Notes: a model not told the origin generated them from the letters alone. Counted from the stretch's first letter, positions 54,394 through 63,256 are shown. The stretch: DNA of 64,000 nucleotides from Xenophilus sp. Marseille-Q4582 (GCF_916700565.1 NZ_CAKAKO010000003.1:186001-250000), one strand, 5' to 3'. Numbers and translations are program-made.

Positions 54394-55209
54394 TCAGTGC
54401 ATCACGAAACCGCCGTTCACGGCCAGCAGCTGGCCGGTGACGAAGCGCGACAGGCCCGACAGGCCGAAGAGCACGGCGCCGCACACGTCGGCCGCCTGCT
54501 GCTCGCGCGGCAGCGAGCGGCCTTCGAGGTACTTGTCGTGGCGTGCCTGCGGCACGTATTCGGTGGCTTCCACCAGCGTCAGGCCCGGCGCCACGGCGTT
54601 CACGGTGATGTCGTCAGGGCCCCATTCGCGCGACAGCGAGCGGGTCATCGAGATGACGGCGCCCTTGCTCGCCGCATAGGCCAGCAGGTTCGGCGCGCCC
54701 CACAGCGCGGTGTCGGAGGCCAGGTTGACGACCGCGCCGCGGCCGCTCGCGGCCAGCGCGGCATGGCAGGCGCGGCTCATGAGCCAGGTGCCGCGCACGT
54801 TCACGTCCATCACGCGGTCCCACATGTCGATGGCCAGCGCATGCGCATCCTTGCCGCCGGAATTGGTGATGGCCGCGTTGTTGACCAGGCCGTCCAGGCC
54901 ACCCAGCCGCTGCACGGCCTGCGCGGCGCAGGCCTCGACGGCAGCCGGGTCGCACAGGTCCACGGCCAGCGCCTGTACATCGAAGCCCTGTTCGCGCAGC
55001 GCGGCGGCCTCGGCCTGCGCCAGGTCGGCCAGCACGTCGGCGATCACCACGCGCCCGCCCGCCGTCGCGATGCTGTGCGCAAAGGCCAGGCCCAGGCCGC
55101 GCGCGGCGCCGGTCACCAGCACGCGGCGGCCCTGGAGCATGTCGCGGGGCACTTCGGCCAGCAGTTTCTGCAGGCTCTGGGGATCGACGGCGCCGGTGGC
55201 TGAGGTCAT
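54394..55209 (-). CDS. Short-chain dehydrogenase/reductase
   Basis: The 271-residue protein has a complete SDR active site: VTGAARGLGLAFA cofactor loop, NNAA at 110-113, Ser165, Tyr178 and Lys182 (YAASK), and a terminal LLAVNGGFV. It may rearomatise a cis-dihydrodiol or oxidise an alcohol intermediate; inferred from the operon. Unlike the SDR at 51092-51928 its catalytic residues are standard. Confidence 0.92.
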   Translation of the reverse strand: MTSATGAVDPQSLQKLLAEVPRDMLQGRRVLVTGAARGLGLAFAHSIATAGGRVVIADVLADLAQAEAAALREQGFDVQALAVDLCDPAAVEACAAQAVQRLGGLDGLVNNAAITNSGGKDAHALAIDMWDRVMDVNVRGTWLMSRACHAALAASGRGAVVNLASDTALWGAPNLLAYAASKGAVISMTRSLSREWGPDDITVNAVAPGLTLVEATEYVPQARHDKYLEGRSLPREQQAADVCGAVLFGLSGLSRFVTGQLLAVNGGFVMH

Positions 55210-55243
55210 GGGGTTCGCGGTTCGAAAAAGGGGAAGAAAAGGA

Positions 55244-56245
55244 TCAGTCGGCCTGCACGCCCAGCTCCTTCACCACGCGGGTGAAGCGCTCCAGGTCGGC
55301 AAGGGTCGTCTTGGCCAGCACTTCGGGGCCGCCGCCCAGCGGCAGCACGCCCAGCACCTTCATCTTGGCGGCCACGTCGGGCATGCGGATGATCTCGTTG
55401 AGGTGCGTGTTCAGCGTCTTGACGATCTCGGGCGGCAGGCCCTTGGGACCGTACAGGCCGTTCCAGGCGCTGACCTCCACTCCCTTGACGCCCAGTTCGG
55501 CCAGGGTGGGCACCTGCGGCGCCAGCGGCGAGCGCTCGGCCTGGGCCACGCCCAGCAGGCGCATCCTGCCATCGGCCAGGTAGGGCTCGACCGGGCCGTA
55601 GGTCATCCAGGTCAGCGGCACATGGCCGCCGGCGACGTCGGTCAGGGCCGGCGCCACGCCGCGGTACGGCACATGGCGGAAGTCGGCGCCCGACGCCTTG
55701 TTGAACATCTCGCCCAGCACATGCATGGGCGAGCCGCTGCCGGGGCTGGCATAGGCGAGGCCGCCCTTCGCCTTGGACGCGTCGATGGCTTCCTTGAGCG
55801 TCTTGGCCGGCGTGCCGGGGCCGCTGACCAGGAACAGCGGCTGCGTGCCCGCCTGGATGATGGGCGTGAAGCTGCGCACGTCGTAGCCGGCGGCGGGGCT
55901 GGTCTTGAGCACCAGCTGCGCCATGGTGAAGGTGCTGGGCGCCATGAGCAGCGTGTAGCCGTCGGGCGCGGCCTTGCCGACGAAGGCGCTGCCGATCACG
56001 CCGCTGGCGCCGGGCCGGTTGTCGACCACCACGGGCTGGCCCAGCCGGGGCGCGAGCTTCTCGGCGAACACGCGGGCGATGGCGTCGGTGTCGCCGCCCG
56101 CGGGGTACGCCACCACGATGGTGATGGGCTTGGCCGGCCAGGCCTGGGCCGAGGCGGCCAGCGGCGCCAGCGCCAGAAAGCCGGCGCCCAGCGCCAGCGT
56201 GCAGGAAGCAGTGATAACCCGTCGGCGGTTCATCGTGGAGGTCAT
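55244..56245 (-). CDS. TctC/Bug-family binding protein (3 of 3), first gene of the catabolic operon
   Basis: The 333-residue periplasmic binding protein has a signal peptide (ending ASAQA) and AWPAKPITIVVAYPAGGDTDAIAR, VVVDNRPGASGVIG and YASPGSGSPMHVLGEMF. Very similar to the Bug protein at 37927-38919. ATG 56245 was used; ATG 56233 also fits. No membrane subunits of a tripartite transporter are present in the operon. The 340-bp gap upstream should hold the operon promoter. Confidence 0.92.
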   Translation of the reverse strand: MTSTMNRRRVITASCTLALGAGFLALAPLAASAQAWPAKPITIVVAYPAGGDTDAIARVFAEKLAPRLGQPVVVDNRPGASGVIGSAFVGKAAPDGYTLLMAPSTFTMAQLVLKTSPAAGYDVRSFTPIIQAGTQPLFLVSGPGTPAKTLKEAIDASKAKGGLAYASPGSGSPMHVLGEMFNKASGADFRHVPYRGVAPALTDVAGGHVPLTWMTYGPVEPYLADGRMRLLGVAQAERSPLAPQVPTLAELGVKGVEVSAWNGLYGPKGLPPEIVKTLNTHLNEIIRMPDVAAKMKVLGVLPLGGGPEVLAKTTLADLERFTRVVKELGVQAD

Positions 56246-56585
56246 TTTTGTCTTACCAATGAAACATGGATCAATTAATGAGACAACGATGCGAGCGTAA
56301 GCCAGCATTGCGCCACAAATATCAGTAGTAACCCTTATTTCTGGGGTTCTGGATGCACCACCCAAGAAACATCGATTCCTCAATGGCACATCCATGCATC
56401 ATCCGTGCCACGCGGATGGCGCGCATCCGGAAAGGCCCGCGCCCCGGGGATTGGGCGCAGCCCTGGCGCGCGCACCCAAAGAAAGCAGGCGGTGTCACCG
56501 CCGTACCCGGCCGCGCTCACGCCGGCCTGTGTGCCGAAAAGAAAGCGCCGCCCCGACAGCGCGAACCGGTTGCCCGGAGAGGCGG
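56246..56585. other. Upstream region of the catabolic operon
   Basis: The first 110 bases upstream of the Bug gene are clearly more AT-rich than the rest of the window (for example around 56265-56345), as expected for a promoter region. No operator, terminator or gene can be named. The remaining part next to the LysR stop is GC-rich and contains no supported ORF. Confidence 0.45.
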
Positions 56586-57509
56586 TCAGCGCCGCGGCGG
56601 CTGCACCGGCGCATGCCGCGCCATGAGCCCGGCGACCCAGTCGATGAACACGCGCAGCTTGGCACTGACATGCCGGTTCGGCGGGTAGGCCACGTGCAGG
56701 GGCATGGGGTCGAACTGCCAGTCCTCGAACAGCGGCACGAGTTCACCGTTCGCCAGGTGCGGCGCCGCCATGTAGTGAGGCAGCCAGAGCACGCCCAGCC
56801 CGGCCACGCCGGCCGCCAGGTAGGCATTGCCATCGTCCACCGCGAAGGCAGGGCGCCCCTGCACCTCGGCCCGCTCGCCGCCACGATGCAGGCCGTAGGG
56901 GAAGGGCTTGCCGCTGCGCGCGCCCAGGAAAGCCACGATGCGGTGCGGCTCGGCCTGCAGATCGCGCGGGTGCCGCGGCATGCCGGCGCGGGCCAGGTAG
57001 GCGGGCGCGGCGAAGGCGCCGGCCTGCAGATCCCCCACGCGGCGCGCGACCAGGGACAGGTCGGCCAGCTCGCCGCCGCGCACCACGCAGTCCACGTGCT
57101 CCCCGATCAGGTCGACCATGCGGTCGCTCACGCCCATGTGCAGCTGCAGGTCGGGGTAGCGGGCCTGGAAATCCGGCAGCGCCGGCACCAGCACCAGCCG
57201 CGCCAGCGGGCTGGGCACGTCCACGCGCAGGCGGCCGCGCGGGGCGGTGGAAGCGTCGGACAGGCTGGTTTCCGCGTCTTCCATGTCGGCCAGCAGGCGC
57301 TGCACGCGCTCGTAATAGGCCATGCCGTCGGCCGTGGGCGCCACCTTGCGCGTGGTCCGGTTGAGCAGCCGCACCCGCAGCCGCGCCTCCAGTTGCTGCA
57401 CCAGCTGCGTCACGGTGGTCTTGCTCATGTGCAGCGTGCGGGCCGCCTGGGTGAAGCTGCCGGTTTCCACCACCCGGGCAAAGGCCTGCATCGCATCGAA
57501 ACGGTCCAT
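56586..57509 (-). CDS. LysR-family transcriptional regulator
   Basis: The 307-residue protein has an N-terminal winged helix (MDRFDAMQAFARVVETGSFTQAARTLHMSKTTVTQLVQQLE, by its ends at residues 1-41) and a standard effector domain of the CrgA/DSBA-like subgroup. It is codirectional with and upstream of the catabolic operon and divergent from the RidA gene, so it could regulate either. A candidate LysR box lies at 57535-57553. Confidence 0.93.
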   Translation of the reverse strand: MDRFDAMQAFARVVETGSFTQAARTLHMSKTTVTQLVQQLEARLRVRLLNRTTRKVAPTADGMAYYERVQRLLADMEDAETSLSDASTAPRGRLRVDVPSPLARLVLVPALPDFQARYPDLQLHMGVSDRMVDLIGEHVDCVVRGGELADLSLVARRVGDLQAGAFAAPAYLARAGMPRHPRDLQAEPHRIVAFLGARSGKPFPYGLHRGGERAEVQGRPAFAVDDGNAYLAAGVAGLGVLWLPHYMAAPHLANGELVPLFEDWQFDPMPLHVAYPPNRHVSAKLRVFIDWVAGLMARHAPVQPPRR

Positions 57510-57534
57510 CGGTGCTCCCCGGGCGACGATTGAT

Positions 57535-57553
57535 TGTTTGGAGTTTACGAACA
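57535..57553. promoter_or_regulatory. Candidate LysR-type operator
   Basis: Inverted repeat TGTTTG-N7-CGAACA with one mismatch, of the T-N11-A type, in the 156-bp divergent region between the LysR gene and the RidA gene, 26 bp before the LysR start codon. Confidence 0.4.
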
Positions 57554-57665
57554 GTGATGGACAGGGCTGCCCGTTGATCGATGCCCCGGCCCCCCCCTAG
57601 ATTCCAGGCCTTCCTTCGTCAACCCCGGGCGGCCCCTGCGGCGCCGCCCTACCCAGGAGCACCGC

Positions 57666-58076
57666 ATGAATCCCGCACGCGACACCGTCTTCCCGCCCGG
57701 CCGCCAGGCCCTGTACGAACGCAACCGCTACTCGCCCGCCATCCGTTCCAACGGCTTCCTGTTCGTCTCAGGCCAGGTCGGCAGCCGGGAAGACGGCTCG
57801 CCCGAGCCTGACCTGCGCGCGCAGGTGCGCCGCGCCTTTGCCAACCTGAACAGCATCCTGCAGGCCGCCGGCTGCAGCTTCGACGACGTGGTGGACGTGA
57901 CCGTCTTCATCGTCGATCCGGCATCGCGTTTCGACACGATCTGGCCGGTGGTGATGGAGCACTGGGGCGAGGCGCCCCACCCCACCTTGACCGGCGTGGG
58001 CGTGACTTGGCTCTACGGCTTCGACTTCGAGATCAAGGTGATCGCCAAGCTGCCGCAAGCCCGCGCCGCAGCCTGA
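57666..58076 (+). CDS. RidA (YjgF/YER057c/UK114)-family protein
   Basis: The 136-residue protein has the RidA fold: YSPAIRSNGFLFVSGQVGS, AFANLNSILQAAGCSFDDVVDVTVFI, and a C-terminal segment that lacks the usual RCEIEA-type ending (here FDFEIKVIAKL), so the enamine-deaminase Arg is not obvious. It may belong to a subfamily other than true RidA. Divergent from the LysR gene and convergent with a methyltransferase gene. Confidence 0.88.
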   Translation: MNPARDTVFPPGRQALYERNRYSPAIRSNGFLFVSGQVGSREDGSPEPDLRAQVRRAFANLNSILQAAGCSFDDVVDVTVFIVDPASRFDTIWPVVMEHWGEAPHPTLTGVGVTWLYGFDFEIKVIAKLPQARAAA

Positions 58077-58088
58077 GGGCGCTGCCGA

Positions 58089-58667
58089 TCAATCCACGCG
58101 CTCGAGCACCACCTCCCACAGCGCCTTGCGCCGCACGTACTTGCGGGTGGTCTTGTGCTGCCGCGACAGCTCGCGCCAGCCCGTGGCGAACAGGCGCTGC
58201 ACGGCGGGTTCGTCGAAGAAGCGCTTGTGCTGGCCGTCGAGTTCGAAGAAGTTCTCTTCGAGTTCAGCGCCCTGCCCCGCGCCGAAGTTCCCGTCCTGCG
58301 TGGAATTGAGCCGGCACAGCAGCACGCCGCCCGGGCGCAGCACCTCGCGCACGCGCTGCACGATCCGCACCGTCTCGGCCCAGGGGAAGTAGTGCAGCGA
58401 GAGGCTGGCCACCACCACGCCCAGGCCGCGGGCCTCGGCCGGGAAGGGGTCGCGGATGTCCCGGCACTCGATGCGGGCCGAGGGCACGCGCAGGCGCGCC
58501 GCGGCGACCGAGGCGCGGGAGAGGTCGAAGGCGATCACGGCCAGTCCCTGGGCCGCCAGGGTCGCCGTGTCGTCGCCATGGCCGCAGCCGATTTCCAGCA
58601 CGGGCGAGGCCGCGGCGCGCGACTGAATCAAGGGGAGCCAGCGGCTGAGCCAGGGGTCGTTGCGCAT
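58089..58667 (-). CDS. SAM-dependent class I methyltransferase
   Basis: The 192-residue protein has motif I VLEIGCGHGDDTATLA near residues 23-38, an acidic residue in VIAFDLSRASV, and VVASLSLHYFPW as motif II. The basic C-terminus (TTRKYVRRKALWEVVLERVD) is notable. The start ATG 58667 was used; ATG 58724 would add 19 residues without homology. It is the last gene on the minus strand after cynS, 137 bp away; no functional link is visible. Confidence 0.86.
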   Translation of the reverse strand: MRNDPWLSRWLPLIQSRAAASPVLEIGCGHGDDTATLAAQGLAVIAFDLSRASVAAARLRVPSARIECRDIRDPFPAEARGLGVVVASLSLHYFPWAETVRIVQRVREVLRPGGVLLCRLNSTQDGNFGAGQGAELEENFFELDGQHKRFFDEPAVQRLFATGWRELSRQHKTTRKYVRRKALWEVVLERVD

Positions 58668-58804
58668 CGGAGCGGCCAAGAAAGCGAAGCCGCCGATTGT
58701 GGACGCTTTGCAGCGCGCGCCCACCTCGCGCCACGCGTTGGAATTCCCCGAGAGCCGCCGACCGGAGGGTCAGGCGCCCGGCCTGCGCGCTGCCCGACGC
58801 GCGT

Positions 58805-59248
58805 TCAGTAGGTCTTGTACGGCAGGAACTTGCCCGACAGCACCACGTTCACGCGGTCGCCCTTGGGGTCGGGCTGGCGCACGATGTCCATGCTGAAGTC
58901 GATGGCGCTCATGATGCCGTCGCCGAACTCCTCATGGATCAGCTCCTTGATGGTCGTGCCGTAGACATTGACGATCTCGTACCAGCGGTAGATCAGCGGA
59001 TCGGTGGGCACGGCCGTGGGCAGCGAGCCCTTGTACGGCACCACCTGCAGCCACTTCTGCTCTTCGTCCGTGAGGCCGAAGACTTCGCCCAGCACCTTGG
59101 CCTGCTCGGGCGAAGCCGTCATCTGGCCCAGGCACAGGGCCGTGGTCCATTCCTTGGACTGGCCCACGGCCTCGGCCACACTGGCCCAGCTGATGCCCTT
59201 GGACACCTTGGTGGTGATGATCTTTTCAGTGACTTCGATGCGGTTCAT
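58805..59248 (-). CDS. cynS: Cyanate hydratase (cyanase)
   Basis: Decomposes cyanate with bicarbonate to ammonia and CO2. The 147-residue protein has the N-terminal helical domain and the C-terminal catalytic domain. The catalytic Arg88, Glu91 (YRWYEIVNVYG) and Ser114 (GIMSAIDF) correspond to the known Arg/Glu/Ser triad. The length is normal. It lies 74 bp after the transporter ATPase gene, so cyanate uptake and breakdown are probably coexpressed. Confidence 0.97.
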   Translation of the reverse strand: MNRIEVTEKIITTKVSKGISWASVAEAVGQSKEWTTALCLGQMTASPEQAKVLGEVFGLTDEEQKWLQVVPYKGSLPTAVPTDPLIYRWYEIVNVYGTTIKELIHEEFGDGIMSAIDFSMDIVRQPDPKGDRVNVVLSGKFLPYKTY

Positions 59249-59322
59249 GGTGATGGCTCCTGGAAATAGGAATCGCGGAAGAAGGGAATGAATGAGGAAA
59301 GGAAGACCGGGGTCACGGGACC

Positions 59323-60171
59323 TCAGACGGCGTGCGCGCGCGTGACGAGGAAGTCGACGACGTGGTTGCGCAGTTCGTAGTAGCCCGGCGTGTGGTGCAA
59401 GGTGCTTCGCGCGCGGCTGCGCGGCAGTCCCACGCGCACCGATTCGGCAATGCCGCCCGGCCGCCAGCGGCCGTCGGGCAGCTCGATGCCGTTGCGCATC
59501 AGCAGGATGCGGTCGGCCAGCAGGATGGCCTCGTCCACGTCGTGCGTGATCATGAAGACGGTCTGCTGCGTGCGCTGCACGATGGCCATCAGCTCGTCCT
59601 GGATGGTGCCGCGCGTGAGCGCGTCCAGCGCACCGAAGGGCTCGTCCAGCAGCAGCATCTTGGGCTCGATGGCGAAGGCGCGTGCGATGCCCACGCGCTG
59701 CTTCATGCCGCCCGACAGTTCCGAGGGCTTTTTGTCGATGGCCCCTGAGAGACCCACCATCGCGACATACTTCTCGACCTGGGCCTGCACCTGCGCGCGG
59801 CGCCAGTCGGGCCAGCGCGACTCGACCGCGAAGGCGATGTTCTGCCGCACCGTGAGCCAGGGCATCAGCGCGTGGCCCTGAAAGACCACGCCGCGCTCCA
59901 GGCTGGGCCCGGCGAGCTCGCGGCCGTCCATGAACACATGGCCGGTGCTTGCCCGGTCCAGGCCGGCCAGCACGTTGAGGATGGTAGTCTTGCCGCAGCC
60001 CGAGTGGCCGATGATGCAGACGAACTCGCCGCGTGCCACGCCGAAGCTCACGCCGCCGAAGACCGGCCGCTGCGGGTTGAAGGCGCGGCCCAGGCCCTCG
60101 ACGCGCAGGAAGTCCTGCGCGGGGCTCGCCGGAGCCTTCTGGGCCGCAGCGGTCGGCATCGCGGTGTTCAT
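59323..60171 (-). CDS. ABC transporter ATPase, nitrate/cyanate type
   Basis: The 282-residue ATPase has Walker A IIGHSGCGKTTIL, signature LSGGMKQRVGIARAFA, Walker B MLLLDEPFGALDALTR and switch ITHDVDEAILLADRI. It is of the NrtD/CynD/SsuB group. The C-terminal tail (RPGGIAESVRVGLPRSRAR..YYELRNHVVDFL) is common in this group. It is 7 bp after the permease gene and upstream of cynS, suggesting cyanate as substrate. Confidence 0.92.
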   Translation of the reverse strand: MNTAMPTAAAQKAPASPAQDFLRVEGLGRAFNPQRPVFGGVSFGVARGEFVCIIGHSGCGKTTILNVLAGLDRASTGHVFMDGRELAGPSLERGVVFQGHALMPWLTVRQNIAFAVESRWPDWRRAQVQAQVEKYVAMVGLSGAIDKKPSELSGGMKQRVGIARAFAIEPKMLLLDEPFGALDALTRGTIQDELMAIVQRTQQTVFMITHDVDEAILLADRILLMRNGIELPDGRWRPGGIAESVRVGLPRSRARSTLHHTPGYYELRNHVVDFLVTRAHAV

Positions 60172-60178
60172 GGCGCGT

Positions 60179-61054
60179 TCACTCCACATAGGTCACCTTC
60201 TTCTGCAGGGCGGCAAAGGCCAGGTCCAGCAGCATGCCCACCACGCCGATCACCAGGATGGCGAAGATCACGTGCGTGAGCGACAGGTTGTTCCACTCGT
60301 TCCACAGGAAGTAGCCGATGCCGGTGCCGCCCACCAGCATCTCGGCCGCCACGATCACCAGCCAGGCGATGCCCATGCTGATGCGCATGCCCGTCAGGAT
60401 GGTCGGCGCCGCCGCCGGCAGGATGACGCGCAGGGCCCGGCGCACCGGCCGCACTTCCAGCGTGGCCGCCACGTGGAGCCAGTCGCGCCTGACCGAGGCC
60501 ACGCCGAAGGCGGTGTTGATCAGCATGGGCCAGACCGAGCAGATGAAGATCACGAACACGCCCGAGACCGACGAGTCCTTGATCGTGTAGAGCGCCAGCG
60601 GCATCCACGCCAGCGGCGAGATGGGCTTGAGCACCTGGATGAAGGGGTCGAAGGCACGCTGCATCAGCGGTGACATGCCGATCAGAAAGCCCAGTGGAAC
60701 AGCCACCACGCAGGCGAGCAGGAAGCCCAGCCCCACGCGCAGCAGCGACCAGCCGAGCTGGATGCCGATGCCCTTGTCGTTGGGCCCGTTGTCGTAGAAG
60801 GGGTTGGCCAGCTGCTCCACGAAGGTGCGGCCCACCTGCGCCGGCGTGGGAAAGCCGTCGCTTTTGGCCGTGGCCGCGCCCGGGTCCTTGCCCATGAGCT
60901 TCATGTATTCGACCTGCTCGGGCGTCAGGCCCGAGAGGTCGGCCCCGCCGCCCGACGGTTGCGTGGCCAGCTGCCAGATGCCCAGCAGCAGCGCCAGCAT
61001 CAGCAGCGACACGAGTGCCGCGCGTGCGCTCAGACTGCCCAGGTTGCGCATCAT
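60179..61054 (-). CDS. ABC transporter permease, nitrate/cyanate type
   Basis: The 291-residue inner-membrane protein has about six helices and the EAA-type loop (ATLEVRPVRRALRVILPAAAPTILTGMRI), like NrtB/CynB/SsuC permeases. The N-terminus has one helix and a periplasmic segment of about 75 residues. It pairs with the ATPase and binding-protein genes. Confidence 0.92.
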   Translation of the reverse strand: MMRNLGSLSARAALVSLLMLALLLGIWQLATQPSGGGADLSGLTPEQVEYMKLMGKDPGAATAKSDGFPTPAQVGRTFVEQLANPFYDNGPNDKGIGIQLGWSLLRVGLGFLLACVVAVPLGFLIGMSPLMQRAFDPFIQVLKPISPLAWMPLALYTIKDSSVSGVFVIFICSVWPMLINTAFGVASVRRDWLHVAATLEVRPVRRALRVILPAAAPTILTGMRISMGIAWLVIVAAEMLVGGTGIGYFLWNEWNNLSLTHVIFAILVIGVVGMLLDLAFAALQKKVTYVE

Positions 61055-61064
61055 CGTCGCCCCC

Positions 61065-62438
61065 TCAGCCCGCCATCTTGCTGATGGCGAAGCTGTTGGC
61101 GTACTCCTCGGGCTTGGCCGGGTCGAACTCCTTGCCCATCACCTTGAACTTGCGGTACGCACCTTCGGGCGGACGCCAGCCGGCCATCTGCATCTGCTTC
61201 TTGGCATCGGTCAGCATGAACACCTTCTCGGCGATCTGGCGGTAGTCCACGTCGCCCTTGACGTAGCCCCAGCGCTTCATCTGCGTGAGCATCCACACGG
61301 CCATGCTCTGCCACGGCACGGGGTCGAAGTTGGCGCGGTCGGGCACGTTCTTGATGCTGCCCAGCCCGTCGGCGAACTTGCCGGTCAGCACCTGCGCCAC
61401 CACGGTCTCGGGCTGGTTCAGGTACTGCGTGGGCGAGATCACCTTGGCGATCAGCTCGCGGTCCTTGGGCAGGCTGGCCATGAAGGACGCGTTGATCACC
61501 GAGCGGTACAGGGCCGCGAAGGTGTTCGGGTTCTGCTGGATGAAGGCCTCGCTGACGCCGAAGGCGCAGCAGGGGTGGCCATCCCAGATTTCCTTGGACA
61601 GGATGTGAATGAAGCCCACCTCGTCATACACCGCGCGCTGGTTGAAGGGGTCCGGGCCCAGGAAGCCGTCGATGTTGCCGGCGCGCAGGTTGGCCACCAT
61701 TTCGGGCGGCGGCGTCACGCGGATCTGCACGTCGGTGTCGGGGTTCACGCCATGCTCGGCCAGGTAGTAGCGCAGCAGGAAGTTGTGCATGCTGTACTCA
61801 AAGGGCACGGCGAACTTCATGCCCTTCCACTGCTTCGGATCGCGCTTGTCCTTGTGCCTGACGTGCAGCGTGATCGCCTGGCCGTTGGTGTTCTGGATGG
61901 TGGCCACGTTCATCGGCGTCTGGGTGGAGCCCAGCCCCATGCTGATGGCCAGCGGCATGGGCGACAGGAAGTGGCTCGCGTCATGCTCCTTGTTGAGCAT
62001 CTTGTCGCGGATCAGCGCCCAGCCCGCCGTCTTGTTGAGCTGCACGTTCAGGCCTTCCTTCTTGTAGAAGCCCAGGGGGTCGGCCATGATCAGCGGCGTG
62101 GCGCAGGTGATGGCGATGAAGCCGATCTTCAGGTCCTTCTTCTCCAGCGGCCCGCGCTCCTGCGCCATGGCCTGCAGCGAGGCGACCGGCAGCAGCGATG
62201 CGATGGCCGCGCGCGCCGTGTTCGCGCCCACGGCCTTCAGGAAGCGGCGGCGCACGGCGTCCTGCGGGAACAGGGCCTTGACCAGCGTCGCCTCGACGAA
62301 GTTGCGCGACGCCTCTTCCACCGAAGTGGCGGCCGACACGGCATGGTCCTGCCCGCAGCCGCAGCGCAGCATCAGCGGGCGGTCGGCGTCATAGGGATCG
62401 GACGCGGCCGAAGAAGCGGTGGAAGGCAGACGGGACAT
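61065..62438 (-). CDS. ABC transporter substrate-binding protein, NrtA/CynA type, with long N-terminal extension
   Basis: The 457-residue protein has an N-terminal part of about 60 residues before the twin-arginine signal (RRRFLKAVG at 63-71; hydrophobic end near AMAQ), including a Cys26-x-Cys28-x3-His32 cluster (CGCGQDH). Then comes the NMT1/NrtA binding fold: KIGFIAITCATPLIMADPLGFYKKEGL, NVATIQNTNGQAITL and NIDGFLGPDPFNQRAVYD. GAGGAG-like sequence precedes ATG 62438. The most probable substrate is cyanate. Confidence 0.9.
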   Translation of the reverse strand: MSRLPSTASSAASDPYDADRPLMLRCGCGQDHAVSAATSVEEASRNFVEATLVKALFPQDAVRRRFLKAVGANTARAAIASLLPVASLQAMAQERGPLEKKDLKIGFIAITCATPLIMADPLGFYKKEGLNVQLNKTAGWALIRDKMLNKEHDASHFLSPMPLAISMGLGSTQTPMNVATIQNTNGQAITLHVRHKDKRDPKQWKGMKFAVPFEYSMHNFLLRYYLAEHGVNPDTDVQIRVTPPPEMVANLRAGNIDGFLGPDPFNQRAVYDEVGFIHILSKEIWDGHPCCAFGVSEAFIQQNPNTFAALYRSVINASFMASLPKDRELIAKVISPTQYLNQPETVVAQVLTGKFADGLGSIKNVPDRANFDPVPWQSMAVWMLTQMKRWGYVKGDVDYRQIAEKVFMLTDAKKQMQMAGWRPPEGAYRKFKVMGKEFDPAKPEEYANSFAISKMAG

Positions 62439-62542
62439 GGGCACTCCTCGTTGGATTCGAATGCCCTGCTCTTGCAATGCACGGGCCTGAACGGGCCTGT
62501 GCCGGCCCTTTGCTGCGATTCGCGCCGCCTTTGTCGAAGCCT

Positions 62543-62560
62543 TGTAGGGCTGGCACTACA
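62543..62560. promoter_or_regulatory. Candidate response-regulator operator upstream of the cyanate operon
   Basis: Inverted repeat TGTAG-N8-CTACA in the 148-bp gap between the response-regulator gene and the binding-protein gene, about 105 bp before the ATG. It is a plausible site for the NarL-type regulator, but it is short and untested. Confidence 0.3.
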
Positions 62561-62586
62561 GGCCTACCCCAGGCTCCCCCACAAAC

Positions 62587-63255
62587 TCAGCCCTGCAGGC
62601 CGTCGCGCGCGTGCCGCTCGGCATACAGCGCCAGTTCCACGTCGTTCTTGGTGCCGGTCTTTTCGAGGATGCGCGCGCGGTAGGTGCTGACGGTGTTGGG
62701 CGCCAGGCTCAGCGCCGCACCAATTTCGCTCACCGTGTGCCCCAAAGTGAGCAGGCGGAACACCTGGTGCTCGCGGTGCGACAGGCTTTCGGTGGCCGGC
62801 CCGCCGCGACCCACGGCGCTGGCCAGCGCCTCAGCCGTCGACGGCGTCAGGTACATCCCGCCACTGGCGGCCTTGCGCACCGCCGCCACCATCTCGTCGG
62901 CATCAGCACCCTTGTTCAGGTAGCCGGCCGCGCCTAGGCGGATGCAGCGCACCGCGTACTGGCGCTCGGGGTAGGTCGAAATCATCAGCACCGGCAGCGT
63001 GGGCCACTGCGCGCGCAACGCCCGCAGCACCTCCAGACCGTCCCGGCCCGGCAGCGCGATGTCGAGCAGCACCACGTCCAGGCCCAGCGGCCCCTTCAGT
63101 TCGGCCACGCGCTCCAGCACCTCGGGGCCGGTGGGCGCCTCGGCCGCCACCACGATCTCGGGCTCGCCATTGCTGCTGTCGCCCAGCACCTGCTTGAGCC
63201 CCTCGCGCACGATGCGGTGGTCGTCGCCGATCAGGACACGCAGGACGCGGGGCAT
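62587..63255 (-). CDS. NarL/FixJ-type response regulator
   Basis: The 222-residue protein has an N-terminal receiver domain (LIGDDHRIVREGLKQVL; phospho-acceptor Asp in LDVVLLDIALPG; Lys in GYLNKGAD) and a C-terminal LuxR-type helix-turn-helix (LSHREHQVFRLLTLGHTVSEIGAALSLAPNTVSTYRARILEK, by its ends at about 160-201). It starts 1 bp after the kinase stop, so they are one transcript. Its position suggests control of the cyanate operon. Confidence 0.95.
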   Translation of the reverse strand: MPRVLRVLIGDDHRIVREGLKQVLGDSSNGEPEIVVAAEAPTGPEVLERVAELKGPLGLDVVLLDIALPGRDGLEVLRALRAQWPTLPVLMISTYPERQYAVRCIRLGAAGYLNKGADADEMVAAVRKAASGGMYLTPSTAEALASAVGRGGPATESLSHREHQVFRLLTLGHTVSEIGAALSLAPNTVSTYRARILEKTGTKNDVELALYAERHARDGLQG

Positions 63256-63256
63256 G

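Noticed and set aside
56353-56688. Small plus-strand ORF in the operon upstream region
   Set aside because: It has no ribosome site, an Arg/Ala-rich product, and overlaps the 3' end of the LysR gene in antisense.
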